The notes: generated by a model from the letters alone, not told the origin. Positions 33,772 through 41,913 are shown, counted from the stretch's first letter. The stretch is 64,000 nucleotides of DNA from Streptomyces sp. NBC_00239 (GCF_036194065.1 NZ_CP108095.1:8060001-8124000); one strand, 5' to 3'. Made by a program: numbers and translations.

Positions 33772-35750
33772 GCGAACACTTCCAGGTCCGGCAGGGCCGC
33801 GGCCCGGGCGGTGGGCTCCGGCAGGAAGCGAACCGCCTGCCGTCCGGCGAGTTCGCCCAGGAGCCGGCCCACCGCCTCGACCGGTGCTCCGACAGTGGCG
33901 GCGATCTTTTGCAGCGGAGTGCTTCCGTCGGCCAGTCGGATGCACTCCTCAGCGGTCCTGCCGAGCCGGTAGGTACGGGTCTCCAGGTTGGGCAGCCGGT
34001 GGAGCAGCAGGCGAAGGCCATCCGGTCCGGATTCGTCGCTTCGGCTCCAGGTCGCGAGTGCTTCGCGCAGTCGGGGCAGCTCGCTCGCCGGGCCGGTGGC
34101 CAGTGCAGAGCGCAGTTCGTCGGCCGGGAGGTGTAGCAGCCTGACGTATCCGCTCCTGACCGGGAACCCCTCGGCCGATGGCCTGCCGGGGCTCGGTGGC
34201 AGACCCGGGAAGTAGGCGGTCCCGCGATGGTGCCCGGCGTCCAAGGTCAGCCAGGCGAAGGCGGCTTGTGCCCGCCAGAGCAGCGGGACGACCTCGGGGC
34301 GGCGCTGCGGCCCGGTCAGTGCGAAGTGGTGGGCGAAGGCCATCGCCGCGAGTACGGTGTCCCGGGCCGGGCTGCCGGACATGCGGCCGGCGCCGCCGTC
34401 CTGGACGAACTCGGTGAACTCCCGCTCGAAGTCCGGGCCCAGCAGCTCGGCCAGCAGGGGCAGGAGCAGCCGCACCTCCTCCGGGTCGACCGGATGTGAT
34501 TGGGTGTCAGCCCGTTTCGTCGTCGACCTGCCGCCTCGTCGGGCGGCGGCCTGGAAGAGCTCGGCATAGCGTTCGGACCAGGCCGTGAGGTCGGTCTCCC
34601 CGGTGAGCAGCTGCCGGCCGTTCGCTCCTACGGCCCGGGTCCTCGTCGGGTTCGCCACGGCTTCGGCGAGGACCCGGGCAAGTGCCTCCCGGTCGGTGGG
34701 GTCCTCGACCGCGTACAGGTTCTCGCCGTGAACCGCGAGGTTCCGGGACTCCTCTTTCCCGATCAGCTCACGGGTGGCGACGGCCGCGGTGCCGGTCGCG
34801 AAGCACTCGCGCAACTTGGTCGGGATGTGCTGACGGATGGGGAAGTCGTGCTCGAGCAGCGCGACGGCCGTGCAGGCGCGGAGGAACCCCGGAACCTGGT
34901 GCCCCGGGATGAACGGGAGCAGCCAGATCCGACGGCTCAGGTCCAGCTCCCCGATGCGCCGGCGGAGTTCGGTCGGCACGCTCTCGCCCACCAGGGCCAC
35001 CACGTTCGGTCGGGGCTCCGGCAGCAGGGGGAGGGCCTCCACCAGGTGGCGAAGACCGGTCTTGGAGTTTGCCTTCCCGTAGTAGCCGATGACCGGTCTG
35101 CCGTCGGCGAGCCGGGCGGGGTCGGGCAGCTCGGAGCCGGAGTCCCGGGCAGCGGCGGCCAGTTCTGCGAGCTCCAGCGGTGCGGCGGTGGAGCGGAAGA
35201 GGTCGGCGGGGACCACCGGTTGGATCACCCCGGTGAAACGGGAGCGCTCGACTCCCAGACCCGGCAGTGCGGCCGGCGCGGCGACGATGGCGGCGGCACC
35301 GAGGAAAACCTCCTTGTAGGTGTGCTGGAGGTTCACGTGGTTCATCAGGCGGACCCGGTCGGTGCCGGCCGACCGGACGACGTGCGGTACACCGGTCCAC
35401 AACGAGGCGATGTGGGCGGCGACCCCGCAGGGCTCCAGGTAGTTGGAGTAGACCACCTCGCAGTCCGCCTCGCGGATGACCCGTGCCGCTTCTCCGGCCA
35501 GCCGGGACACGGTCGCGTCGGTCTGGGGTATGTGCCGCATCGTCAGGTCGGGCGCGTCCAGGGGGACCACGGTGACCGAAGTGGCAGCAGCCGTACTGTC
35601 CCGGATCCGGTAGGCGTCCGCGACCTCGAAGGCGTTCGTCACCACGTGGATCTCGTGGCCCAGTCGCGCGAGCTCGCCCGCGAGCAGTGCGGCCCGCAGG
35701 GCGACGCCGCCCTGAGTCGGCGGGAACTTCACAACGAAGCAGATGCGCAT
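33768..35750 (-). CDS. Glycosyltransferase family 4-like protein with a C-terminal extension
   Basis: A 660-residue protein. Residues 1-400 form a GT-B glycosyltransferase: MRICFVVKFPPTQGGVALRA, the mid-protein VIGYYGKANSKTGLRHLVEA, and the donor-site region CTAVALLEHDFPIRQHIPTK. Residues 430-660 are an extra domain ending in LGRTAEECIRLADGSTPLQK and LLGELAGRQAVRFLPEP. This tail resembles small winged-helix, PqqD-like modules and is similar in layout to the end of the neighbouring partner protein. The substrate may be the modified peptide, or the sugar product may be unrelated. It starts two bases from the partner gene stop and overlaps the exporter gene. Confidence 0.85.
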   Translation of the reverse strand: MRICFVVKFPPTQGGVALRAALLAGELARLGHEIHVVTNAFEVADAYRIRDSTAAATSVTVVPLDAPDLTMRHIPQTDATVSRLAGEAARVIREADCEVVYSNYLEPCGVAAHIASLWTGVPHVVRSAGTDRVRLMNHVNLQHTYKEVFLGAAAIVAAPAALPGLGVERSRFTGVIQPVVPADLFRSTAAPLELAELAAAARDSGSELPDPARLADGRPVIGYYGKANSKTGLRHLVEALPLLPEPRPNVVALVGESVPTELRRRIGELDLSRRIWLLPFIPGHQVPGFLRACTAVALLEHDFPIRQHIPTKLRECFATGTAAVATRELIGKEESRNLAVHGENLYAVEDPTDREALARVLAEAVANPTRTRAVGANGRQLLTGETDLTAWSERYAELFQAAARRGGRSTTKRADTQSHPVDPEEVRLLLPLLAELLGPDFEREFTEFVQDGGAGRMSGSPARDTVLAAMAFAHHFALTGPQRRPEVVPLLWRAQAAFAWLTLDAGHHRGTAYFPGLPPSPGRPSAEGFPVRSGYVRLLHLPADELRSALATGPASELPRLREALATWSRSDESGPDGLRLLLHRLPNLETRTYRLGRTAEECIRLADGSTPLQKIAATVGAPVEAVGRLLGELAGRQAVRFLPEPTARAAALPDLEVFA

Positions 35751-35751
35751 G

Positions 35752-36600
35752 TCAGTTTCCCGCAGGTAGGAGGATGTTCAGGTAGGTCAGGTCGGCGATC
35801 AGCTTGGCCGCCGCTGCCCCGTACCGGTCGACCACGGCTCTCCCGGGCAGCCCTTCTTGCAGGAGGCCGATGATCTCGTGTGCATCCGGGCCGAGGCGCA
35901 TGGACGAGACGTCCGAGCGTCCGGTGCGCACCAGCAGCAGGTGGGAAGGCTCCGGGTGGCAGGCGAACGCGGCGGATGGAGCGCCGTCGCCGGTCTCCCG
36001 GTGCAAGCCGGCCAGGATCGACGGCAGATGGCTGCGGTATGAGCAGAGCAGCGCGGAGTTCGCAAGCCGGTGGACGCCGGTGATGTCCGGAGCAGTTCGG
36101 TCTTCCGGCCCACCGGGCACGATGGTGGGGGCCAGGGCGGTCGTGCGCCGGTACGCGGTTCCGTCGATGGCCCGGGCCAGTTGCGCCATCGCGATCAGGC
36201 GCGTGCGGTCCTCATCGAACCGCATCGCCTCCCCCAGGCAGTTGCCGCACGTGTCACCCAGACCCGCGCTCACGCCGAGGAGTTCGCGGCGGAAGCGGTC
36301 CGAATCCGTCAGACCGAACGGAATCGCCAGTTTGGCCTCCTCCGACCGGTCTCCCAGGGCGTCGACGATCTGGCAGAGGGTCGGGTGCACAGCCTGTGCC
36401 CGCGAGAACCGTTTGCGCACCGTGGTCCGGGCGGCGTTGGCCATCTGTTCCGCGGAGACGGTGCGTTGGAACGCCAGCGCCTCTGCCTCGCTGAGGTGCT
36501 CGGCCATGAGGTATTCGGTCGGGCCTGCGGCGTAGCGCAGACGCTCCTGACTGCTCGTCATCAGCAGTGACACGACCCTGAAGCCCGGGTTCACGACCAT
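35752..36600 (-). CDS. Probable MNIO partner protein (precursor-binding)
   Basis: A 282-residue protein with no close family that I can name. It overlaps the MNIO gene by 10 bases. ATG 36600 has GGAG six bases upstream; GTG 36594 would give a 4-base overlap. MNIO enzymes nearly always need a partner (TglI, MbnC or HvfC types) that binds the precursor leader. Here the C-terminal 60 residues (SHLLLVRTGRSDVSSMRLG then DLTYLNILLPAG) are laid out like the C-terminal domain of those partners. A TCGNCLGE motif in the middle offers a possible metal or disulfide site. Role assigned by context. Confidence 0.7.
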   Translation of the reverse strand: MVVNPGFRVVSLLMTSSQERLRYAAGPTEYLMAEHLSEAEALAFQRTVSAEQMANAARTTVRKRFSRAQAVHPTLCQIVDALGDRSEEAKLAIPFGLTDSDRFRRELLGVSAGLGDTCGNCLGEAMRFDEDRTRLIAMAQLARAIDGTAYRRTTALAPTIVPGGPEDRTAPDITGVHRLANSALLCSYRSHLPSILAGLHRETGDGAPSAAFACHPEPSHLLLVRTGRSDVSSMRLGPDAHEIIGLLQEGLPGRAVVDRYGAAAAKLIADLTYLNILLPAGN

Positions 36601-37505
36601 CTGTCGCTCCGGGGCTCCGCGCGGGCGATCGCCATCCGGGCCACCGGCGAGCGTGTTCGGGAGGAAGTGAGCAGTGCACTCGCCGTCCGCAGATCGGCCG
36701 TGATCTCGTCGGTGAGGTCGAGCCGCTGATCGCGCTCCAGCATGACCGCCGGGACCGGGTGCCTGGCGAGGAGGTCTCCCAGCAGACTCCAGACGGCGGT
36801 CGGAACGGGCATGGAGTGCGTGTCGTAGTACGTGCCTTCCTGCTCGACTCCGCCGGCCAGGTGGACCTGGAGCACGCGCTGGTAGGGGATCGAGTCTATG
36901 AAGGTGCGCGGGTCGAACCGGTGGTTCTCCGCGTTGTACGTCAGGTTGGTGAGGTCGAGCAGCAGGTGACAGCCGGACCGCTCGACCACCTCGGTGACGA
37001 ACTGGGCCTCGGTGAGCTCGTCGCCCCAGGAGAAGTGGTAGGCGATGTTCTCCAGCAGGAACGGCCGTCCGACGACGTCCATGGCCATGCGCGCCCGGTC
37101 GGCCACGTGCCGGGCCATCTCCCGGGTACGCGGTACCGGCATCAGGGTGCCGAGCTCCGCAGTGGAGGTCCGGGTGAAGCACAGGTGGTCGCTGAACCAC
37201 GGAGCGTCGAAGGCCTCGACCACGGTGGCCAGCTCGGCCAGATACGTACGCCACCGGGAGTCGTCCCCGACCGTTCCGATGGACATCTCTATTCCGTGCG
37301 GAATCACCGGCAGGTCCGGAAATTCGGTGCGGAGAACTTCCAGCGCCTCCCGCTTCTCCCGGTCACCCATGTAGTGCTCGGAGATGACTTCGATCCAGCC
37401 CACCAAGCCCGACGAGGTCACTACGCTCTTGAGCGGTTCGCGATATCCGATACCGATCCCCAGGTCCCTGACCAGATGCACGACCGAACGCCTCTCTTCC
37501 ACCAT
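36591..37505 (-). CDS. Multinuclear non-heme iron oxidase (MNIO, DUF692 family)
   Basis: A 304-residue TIM-barrel enzyme. Typical DUF692 blocks appear in order: DLGIGIGYREPL, WIEVISEHYM (Glu39, His44), His70 in VIPHGIEMSIG, Asp106/His107 in FSDHLCF, Glu152/Asn153 in LLENIAYHFSW, Asp184/Asn187 in LLLDLTNLTYNAENH, His215 in QVHLAGG, and Glu257 in VMLERDQ. These residues bind two or three irons in MbnB and TglH. MNIOs oxidise Cys or Asn/Asp residues of RiPP precursors. The Cys-rich peptide encoded just upstream is the obvious substrate. The start may instead be the GTG about eight codons downstream, which has a better ribosome site. Confidence 0.92.
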   Translation of the reverse strand: MVEERRSVVHLVRDLGIGIGYREPLKSVVTSSGLVGWIEVISEHYMGDREKREALEVLRTEFPDLPVIPHGIEMSIGTVGDDSRWRTYLAELATVVEAFDAPWFSDHLCFTRTSTAELGTLMPVPRTREMARHVADRARMAMDVVGRPFLLENIAYHFSWGDELTEAQFVTEVVERSGCHLLLDLTNLTYNAENHRFDPRTFIDSIPYQRVLQVHLAGGVEQEGTYYDTHSMPVPTAVWSLLGDLLARHPVPAVMLERDQRLDLTDEITADLRTASALLTSSRTRSPVARMAIARAEPRSDRWS

Positions 37506-37534
37506 TCTCGGGATCCATCGCTCACCGGCCGTGC

Positions 37535-37575
37535 GGGTGACCCGCCGGCTCGGAACATCGGCCGGCGGGCCACCC
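37535..37575 (-). terminator. Attenuator-like hairpin between precursor and MNIO genes
   Basis: GGGTGACCCGCCGGC (37535-37549) and GCCGGCGGGCCACCC (37561-37575) pair over 15 positions with one mismatch and an 11-base loop. It lies in the 79-base gap after the precursor stop. Partial termination here would make more precursor than enzyme mRNA. Confidence 0.65.
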
Positions 37576-37584
37576 AGACCGGGA

Positions 37585-37719
37585 CTACCAGCAGGAGCAG
37601 GAGCAGTAGTTGTTCATGCTGGGGTCGGTCGGCGGGTTCTCGGGGAGCAGCTCGACCGTGAGGTCCAGCTCCACCTCGATGTTCACCGCGGTAGTGATCT
37701 CGGTCATCGCGACAGCCAT
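37585..37719 (-). CDS. RiPP precursor peptide with C-terminal CSCSCW core
   Basis: A 44-residue peptide. ATG 37719 follows AAGGAGGG with a spacing of 4-5 bases. The leader starts MAVAMTEITTAVN and continues with the acidic, beta-prone IEVELDLTVELLPENPP. The end is TDPSMNNYCSCSCW: three Cys alternate with Ser (Cys39, 41, 43) before a final Trp. A tiny gene with perfect ribosome site, acidic leader and Cys-rich tail, directly before an MNIO gene, is the standard picture of an MNIO substrate. Expected changes are Cys oxidations (for example thioamide/oxazolone, thiazole-type or Cys excision chemistry). Which one applies cannot be told from sequence. Confidence 0.88.
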   Translation of the reverse strand: MAVAMTEITTAVNIEVELDLTVELLPENPPTDPSMNNYCSCSCW

Positions 37720-38100
37720 TTTCCCTCCTTGGGAAATTGTTGGAGCATCGAGCGGAACGCCCGCCCGGGTCGGCGATCAACAGCTCCGGGTCTCGGAAAG
37801 TCAGGTCGATTTCTCCTGAGACCACGAGACTCCTTCGACCGACACACGCATGCTCGCCGATCGCCCTCCGCGCCGGAACCTACAACGTCATAGGTGGACA
37901 TTTTCCGAGCCTCGAGGAATCACGGCCCGCCGGAGATATTCGGAGCCGGCCCTGGGCCTGCCTGTCTCCCGGTGCGGATGTCACCCGGTGGGACCTCCGC
38001 GGTCGAGGTCGGCTCAGGCCGGCGTGATCGGCAACGACGGGAGCTCGGGAGGCCCGGCCCCCCTACGGGCGGCTACGACGGCGGGTGGGAACCGTCCCCG
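37720..38100. other. Promoter region of the MNIO RiPP operon
   Basis: A 381-base stretch with no convincing gene. Next to the precursor start, TTTCCC (37720-37725 on the plus strand) and GGGAAA (37731-37736) can pair and enclose part of the Shine-Dalgarno sequence. The segment 37890-37910 is AT-richer (CATAGGTGGACATTTTCC) and may hold the promoter. Confidence 0.5.
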
Positions 38101-38604
38101 TTACGGTGCGAAGCGGCGGTCTCCGGTCAGGGACCAGACGGCCGCGATACGGCCGTCGGTGATCGCCAGCAGGTCGATGCCGCTCTTGGTGACCGGATGG
38201 CCCGCGCCGTCGGTGTACGTGGCGGTCCAGCGGGCGGCCACTTCCGCGCGGGCACCGTCGACGACCGGCGGACCGTCGACCGCGTACATCAGCCCCGGGT
38301 GTTCCTGTCGGTGGGCGCGGATGAACGCGGTCAGGTTCGGGCGGTCGAGCGTGGCGCCGGAGCCGGTACCGGGAACCGAGTTGGCGAAGCGGAGCCGGAA
38401 TTCGGGCGCGATGAGGCCGTCGGCGAGGGCGAGGTCGCTGTTCCACAGCCGTGTCCACCCGTCCAGCAGTGCGATGCCCTGTGCGCGGGTCAGCGGGTCC
38501 GTTCCGGTCGGGGGCTCGGCCGGGGGTTCGGTCGGGGCGGTAGCCCTCGCTGCGGCGGTCGAAGCGGCGGCGGCGGTGGTGGTGGCGGCGGTCGTACGGG
38601 TCAT
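38101..38604 (-). CDS. SnoaL/NTF2-like protein
   Basis: A 167-residue protein with an Ala/Thr-rich, low-complexity first 38 residues (MTRTTAATTTAAAASTAAAR). An NTF2-like cone follows: LLDGWTRLWNSDLALADGLI, HRQEHPGLMYAVDGPPVVDG and SGIDLLAITDGRIAAVWSL. Such proteins are polyketide cyclases, isomerases or binding proteins; no catalytic pair is certain here. It lies downstream of the WYL regulator on the same strand, 38 bases away, and is probably controlled by it. There is no clear tie to the RiPP operon. Confidence 0.82.
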   Translation of the reverse strand: MTRTTAATTTAAAASTAAARATAPTEPPAEPPTGTDPLTRAQGIALLDGWTRLWNSDLALADGLIAPEFRLRFANSVPGTGSGATLDRPNLTAFIRAHRQEHPGLMYAVDGPPVVDGARAEVAARWTATYTDGAGHPVTKSGIDLLAITDGRIAAVWSLTGDRRFAP

Positions 38605-38642
38605 GGGGAAGTGCCTTCCTGTCGTCGGTCGGGCACCATCCT

Positions 38643-39371
38643 CTACGCCTCGGGCGACAACCCCCTGTCGGTGTTTACGAGTTCGTCGAGGCCGATGAAC
38701 TGCCAGCCCAGCGTGTCGAGTTCGGCGAGCTCCAGGGCGCGCGGCGGGACCGTCTCGGCCAGCACCTCGACGTGCCGGATGCGGTCCAGCCGGAAGCCGC
38801 GTACCGCGGAGCGGAGCCGGCACCAGCCGATGAGGTACCAGTGGTCGCCGCCGAGGAAACCCTGGGGTTCCACGCAGCGGTCGGTGGCTGAGCCCTGCGC
38901 GTCGGCGTAGGACAGGCGCAGTACGCGGCGCATCGAGAGCGCCTCGCGCAGCACGTGGGGCACGTCGGCGGGCTGCCGGGCGGGCGCGGCGAGCCGGACC
39001 CGGCCCGCCAGTTCGCCCGCGCCGTGTCGCTCGCGCGGAGGCATGACGGCGAGGATCTTCTGCAGGGCGGACCGGGCGTCCCGGGCGAACGGCGTGCCGG
39101 CCAGGGAGTGCAGGGCCACCGCCAGCGCAGTCGCCTCCGCCGACGTGATCGTCAGCGGCGGGAGGGTCTGGTCCTTGGCGATCACGTAGCCGCCGGTGCG
39201 GCCGGTCTCGGCGTAGAGGGGGACTCCGGCCTGCTGAAGCGCGGCGAGGTCACGCTCGATGGTCCGGGTGCTGACCTCGAACCGGCTCGCCAGCCAGCGT
39301 GCGCTGCGCGGCCGGGGGGAGGCCGCGCGCAGTTCCTCCACCAGGGCATACAGACGATCGGTTCGGTTCAC
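38643..39371 (-). CDS. WYL-domain transcriptional regulator (YafY/DeoR-like)
   Basis: A 242-residue regulator. The N-terminal helix-turn-helix is SARWLASRFEVSTRTIERDL with wing GVPLYAETGRTGGYVI. The C-terminal WYL domain contains LSYADAQG, EPQGFLGGDHWYLIGWCRLR and FRLDRIRHVEVL. The domain senses a nucleic-acid or nucleotide-like ligand in several relatives. GTG 39371 is chosen because family members begin with NRTDRLYALVEELR; no ribosome site is visible. GTG 39401 is the alternative. Confidence 0.88.
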   Translation of the reverse strand: MNRTDRLYALVEELRAASPRPRSARWLASRFEVSTRTIERDLAALQQAGVPLYAETGRTGGYVIAKDQTLPPLTITSAEATALAVALHSLAGTPFARDARSALQKILAVMPPRERHGAGELAGRVRLAAPARQPADVPHVLREALSMRRVLRLSYADAQGSATDRCVEPQGFLGGDHWYLIGWCRLRSAVRGFRLDRIRHVEVLAETVPPRALELAELDTLGWQFIGLDELVNTDRGLSPEA

Positions 39372-39441
39372 GAGGAATGACCGTAACCCAGTCCCCGGCA
39401 CGACGGCGGGACAGGCCTCTCGCGGCAGTGGTCGCGCTCAG

Positions 39442-39912
39442 TCAGCGGTTGTCGGGGCTCAGGAGTGTGGCGGCCGCGGCGACGAAGGCCGCGGACGCTT
39501 CCTTGGCGGCATGCCGCTGGGCGTCCAGCTCGGTGCGGCCGGTGGCCTTCCGTAGTGCGTACGCGGCATCTGCGGCCTGCTGGGCGGCGGAGGTGAGCTC
39601 GGGGACCAGGACCTGAAGGCGGATGTGGGGCGCGGTGATCGCCGTCCGGGTGTCGTGGGACCTCGTCTGGGCCTCCAACTGGTGCTCGGCGCCCGCCTCG
39701 GCCAGGGCCAGACGCTCCCGGTGGAACATCGCGGAGCGGTGCGCGTCCAGGGCGGCCGCGAAGTCGGTGACGGCGCCGAGCTGGTCCTGGCGGTGGCTGT
39801 CGGCGCGCTGCTCGGCGCGTGCGGTGCGTGCCGAACGATGCTGGAGGAGTCCGGCGGTGAGCGCGCCGGCGAGGGTACCGAGTACGGCAACGATCGAAGT
39901 CCATATGGCCAT
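39442..39912 (-). CDS. KilB-like small membrane-anchored protein
   Basis: A 156-residue protein starting at ATG 39912. The first 22 residues are a single membrane anchor (MAIWTSIVAVLGTLAGALTA). The rest is an Ala/Arg/Glu-rich helical, coiled-coil-prone rod (RSARTARAEQRADSHRQDQL). The pattern resembles proteins annotated KilB on streptomycete plasmids and integrative elements, where they affect plasmid spread. No other plasmid genes are seen nearby, so an independent function or a relic is possible. Confidence 0.65.
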   Translation of the reverse strand: MAIWTSIVAVLGTLAGALTAGLLQHRSARTARAEQRADSHRQDQLGAVTDFAAALDAHRSAMFHRERLALAEAGAEHQLEAQTRSHDTRTAITAPHIRLQVLVPELTSAAQQAADAAYALRKATGRTELDAQRHAAKEASAAFVAAAATLLSPDNR

Positions 39913-40071
39913 GAGGTGTTGGGTCCTCCCGGGTAGTCGGTTTCCGGTGGTGAGGTCGGCGGGCAGTAAGGCCGCTGCCACGGGTGGGAGGCAGCGGGCA
40001 GTCGCGGGATAGCGTGTCTGCGTGAGGGGCGCTCTTGGTCGCATGGTGCCGCGCAGACGTTGGAGGGCGTG

Positions 40072-41034
40072 ATGACGGGTTGGCGGCGGTTCGAGCTCTT
40101 GGCGGAGGGCAAGCGCGCGTACCGAGAGATCAAACAAGAAGGGATCCGCTGTTTCATCCGGTGGGGGTCCGTCGGCGGAAGCGGTAAGGCCAGTGCCTCG
40201 ACGCTCAATGATGAGGAACACGCGAGACGTCATGCCGCACGCAAGATCAACGAGTTGCTGCGGAAGGGCTTCATCGAGGTTGAGCCACTGCGTGACGATG
40301 CCGAACTCGATCAGACGTCGCCCGTCCTCGACGTGATCCGAGCCGGCTCCGGAGCGGCCGGCCCGGTCCCCGAATATCTGCCGGTCGATGGCCTCGATGA
40401 GGTGTACTGCCGGACCCATTCCGGCCATGTGATGGGCTTTCACGAGTACGTCATCCTGCGCGAGCAGGGACGGAGCGCCGTACGGTTCGTCGTACGGGGG
40501 AAGAGCCATGAGGCCGGCGAGGCGTCTGCCTTCCTGGACTTCGTGTGTGCTCGGCGCGACTTGGCCTTCGACGGTCGATCCCACCACAAGGTGCCCATGC
40601 CGAGGCCGGTCCGAGGATTCACCCACGCATTGTTCTGCGCACCGTCTCTCGGTCAGGCGTACCGGGCGTACCCGGCTGTCGCATCCCGGGTCGCGACGGT
40701 CTTCCCCATGTTCGACTGCGAGATCGGCGATGCGGACCCTGAGGTTCTGGTCGACGCTCGCATTCACGGTCACGGCGCGTTGTCCTACAGCGACTGGAGC
40801 CGTGACCCGCAGCCGGTCGTTGACCTCCGGTTCGACATGGAGCCCTCTGACTACGGGCGAGCGAAGACGTTCAAGGTCTACCGGCCGACGGATTTCGAAC
40901 GACTCATGGCCGTGCTGCCGGATGCGACACCGCAGAGCTGGCTGGAAGCCCGATCGTTCCGAGGTGAGATCAGGCGATTCACACCCGACAGTGCACCGTC
41001 CGTCGCAGAGGGGACTTCCTTCCTCCTCGGCTGA
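40072..41034 (+). CDS. Unknown protein with WGR-like N-terminal domain
   Basis: A 320-residue protein. Residues 1-68 match the WGR pattern found in PARP-associated and MolR-like proteins: RRFELLAEGKRAYREIKQEG, then FIRWGSVGGSGKASASTL and a KINELLRKGFIEVE end. WGR domains bind nucleic acid. The other 250 residues match nothing I recognise; they contain a compact alpha/beta region (EYVILREQGRSAVRFVVRG). Codon use is less GC-biased than in neighbours, which hints at recent acquisition. ATG 40072 and GTG 40069 are both behind GGAGGG. Confidence 0.7.
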   Translation: MTGWRRFELLAEGKRAYREIKQEGIRCFIRWGSVGGSGKASASTLNDEEHARRHAARKINELLRKGFIEVEPLRDDAELDQTSPVLDVIRAGSGAAGPVPEYLPVDGLDEVYCRTHSGHVMGFHEYVILREQGRSAVRFVVRGKSHEAGEASAFLDFVCARRDLAFDGRSHHKVPMPRPVRGFTHALFCAPSLGQAYRAYPAVASRVATVFPMFDCEIGDADPEVLVDARIHGHGALSYSDWSRDPQPVVDLRFDMEPSDYGRAKTFKVYRPTDFERLMAVLPDATPQSWLEARSFRGEIRRFTPDSAPSVAEGTSFLLG

Positions 41035-41161
41035 TACGACACGAATCCGCCGCCGGATCCCGGCCGGCACGCCGTGCACGTGCCCGAAGTCCACTTCGGC
41101 CTCGGGCTCGGTGCCGGGGCCCTTGTGCGCGGGTGGTGGCCGGGCAGGCTAGGTTGTTTGG

Positions 41162-41602
41162 ATGAGTCTTCTTGATGATGTGGCCGAGCGCGACGGCTGG
41201 CGGTGCTGGGTGTGTGACGAACCGGTCGACCCCGACGAGTCGGTGAACGACCCGCGGGGGCCCAGTGTCGACAGCCGGACCGCCGACCGGAAGGCCAAGG
41301 TCGCCGAGCGGCTCGCGCACCGCGGGTGCAACAGCCGCAAGGGTGCGGTCAAGGTGGTCATCGCCTGGCCGGAGCGCCTGTACGTGGTCGAACCCGCGCC
41401 CCTGATCGCCGTTGCCGAGAGGCTGGAGCGCAAGGGGGGCCGCGAGATGGTGGGCCGTTGTCCGACCAGGAAGGACGCCCAGGAGGCGGCGGATTGGCTG
41501 GTGGACCGGTTCTCCCGACTGGTGCCGGGGCTGCCGGTGACCGCCAACATCGACGCGGGCGGCGGCCAGTTCCTCGTCACCCTGGCCACCGGTCGCCGCT
41601 GA
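41162..41602 (+). CDS. Small protein with HNH-like zinc finger
   Basis: A 146-residue protein. The start region CWVCDEPVDPDESVND and the later AERLAHRGCNSRKGAVK give a Cys-x2-Cys plus His/Cys/Asn arrangement like an HNH or recombination-endonuclease-VII-type treble clef. The C-terminal half (CPTRKDAQEAADWLVDRFSR) is not recognised. The catalytic HNH His pair is incomplete, so DNA binding without cleavage is possible. Confidence 0.6.
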   Translation: MSLLDDVAERDGWRCWVCDEPVDPDESVNDPRGPSVDSRTADRKAKVAERLAHRGCNSRKGAVKVVIAWPERLYVVEPAPLIAVAERLERKGGREMVGRCPTRKDAQEAADWLVDRFSRLVPGLPVTANIDAGGGQFLVTLATGRR

Positions 41603-41913
41603 GCGCGGGCCCTGGGGGCTGTGGGCAGCGGTAGACACCTCGCGAAGCCAAGCCGTCAAGCTGCCTTGTGGTGAGCTCCCGGGCCTGTCCGCCGGTCCGG
41701 TCCGGGTCACACGGCTCTCCGGTCGACACCCGGTTCGGTCAGGGGGAGGATGGATGCGGCGCCCTTCCGATCGGTCCGGCGCCGCAGCAGCGCCACAGCG
41801 GTACATCCGGCGTCGCGCTGTGGCTGGAGGGACCACTCCTGGAGCGCTGGTGCGGCGACCCGCCCCCGTGCTTCCGCGGCGCCCTCCACTCATCGCGAGG
41901 GAGGACACCCATC

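Noticed and set aside
37421-37825. A longer minus-strand frame overlapping the RiPP precursor, starting VVSGEIDLTFRDPELLIADP
   Set aside because: It runs out of frame through the precursor and into the MNIO gene and has no ribosome site. The 44-residue frame has all the expected features.
39442-41602. An integrative plasmid of the pSAM2 type
   Set aside because: Only a KilB-like protein is present; no integrase, excisionase, replication, tra gene or tRNA attachment site was found.
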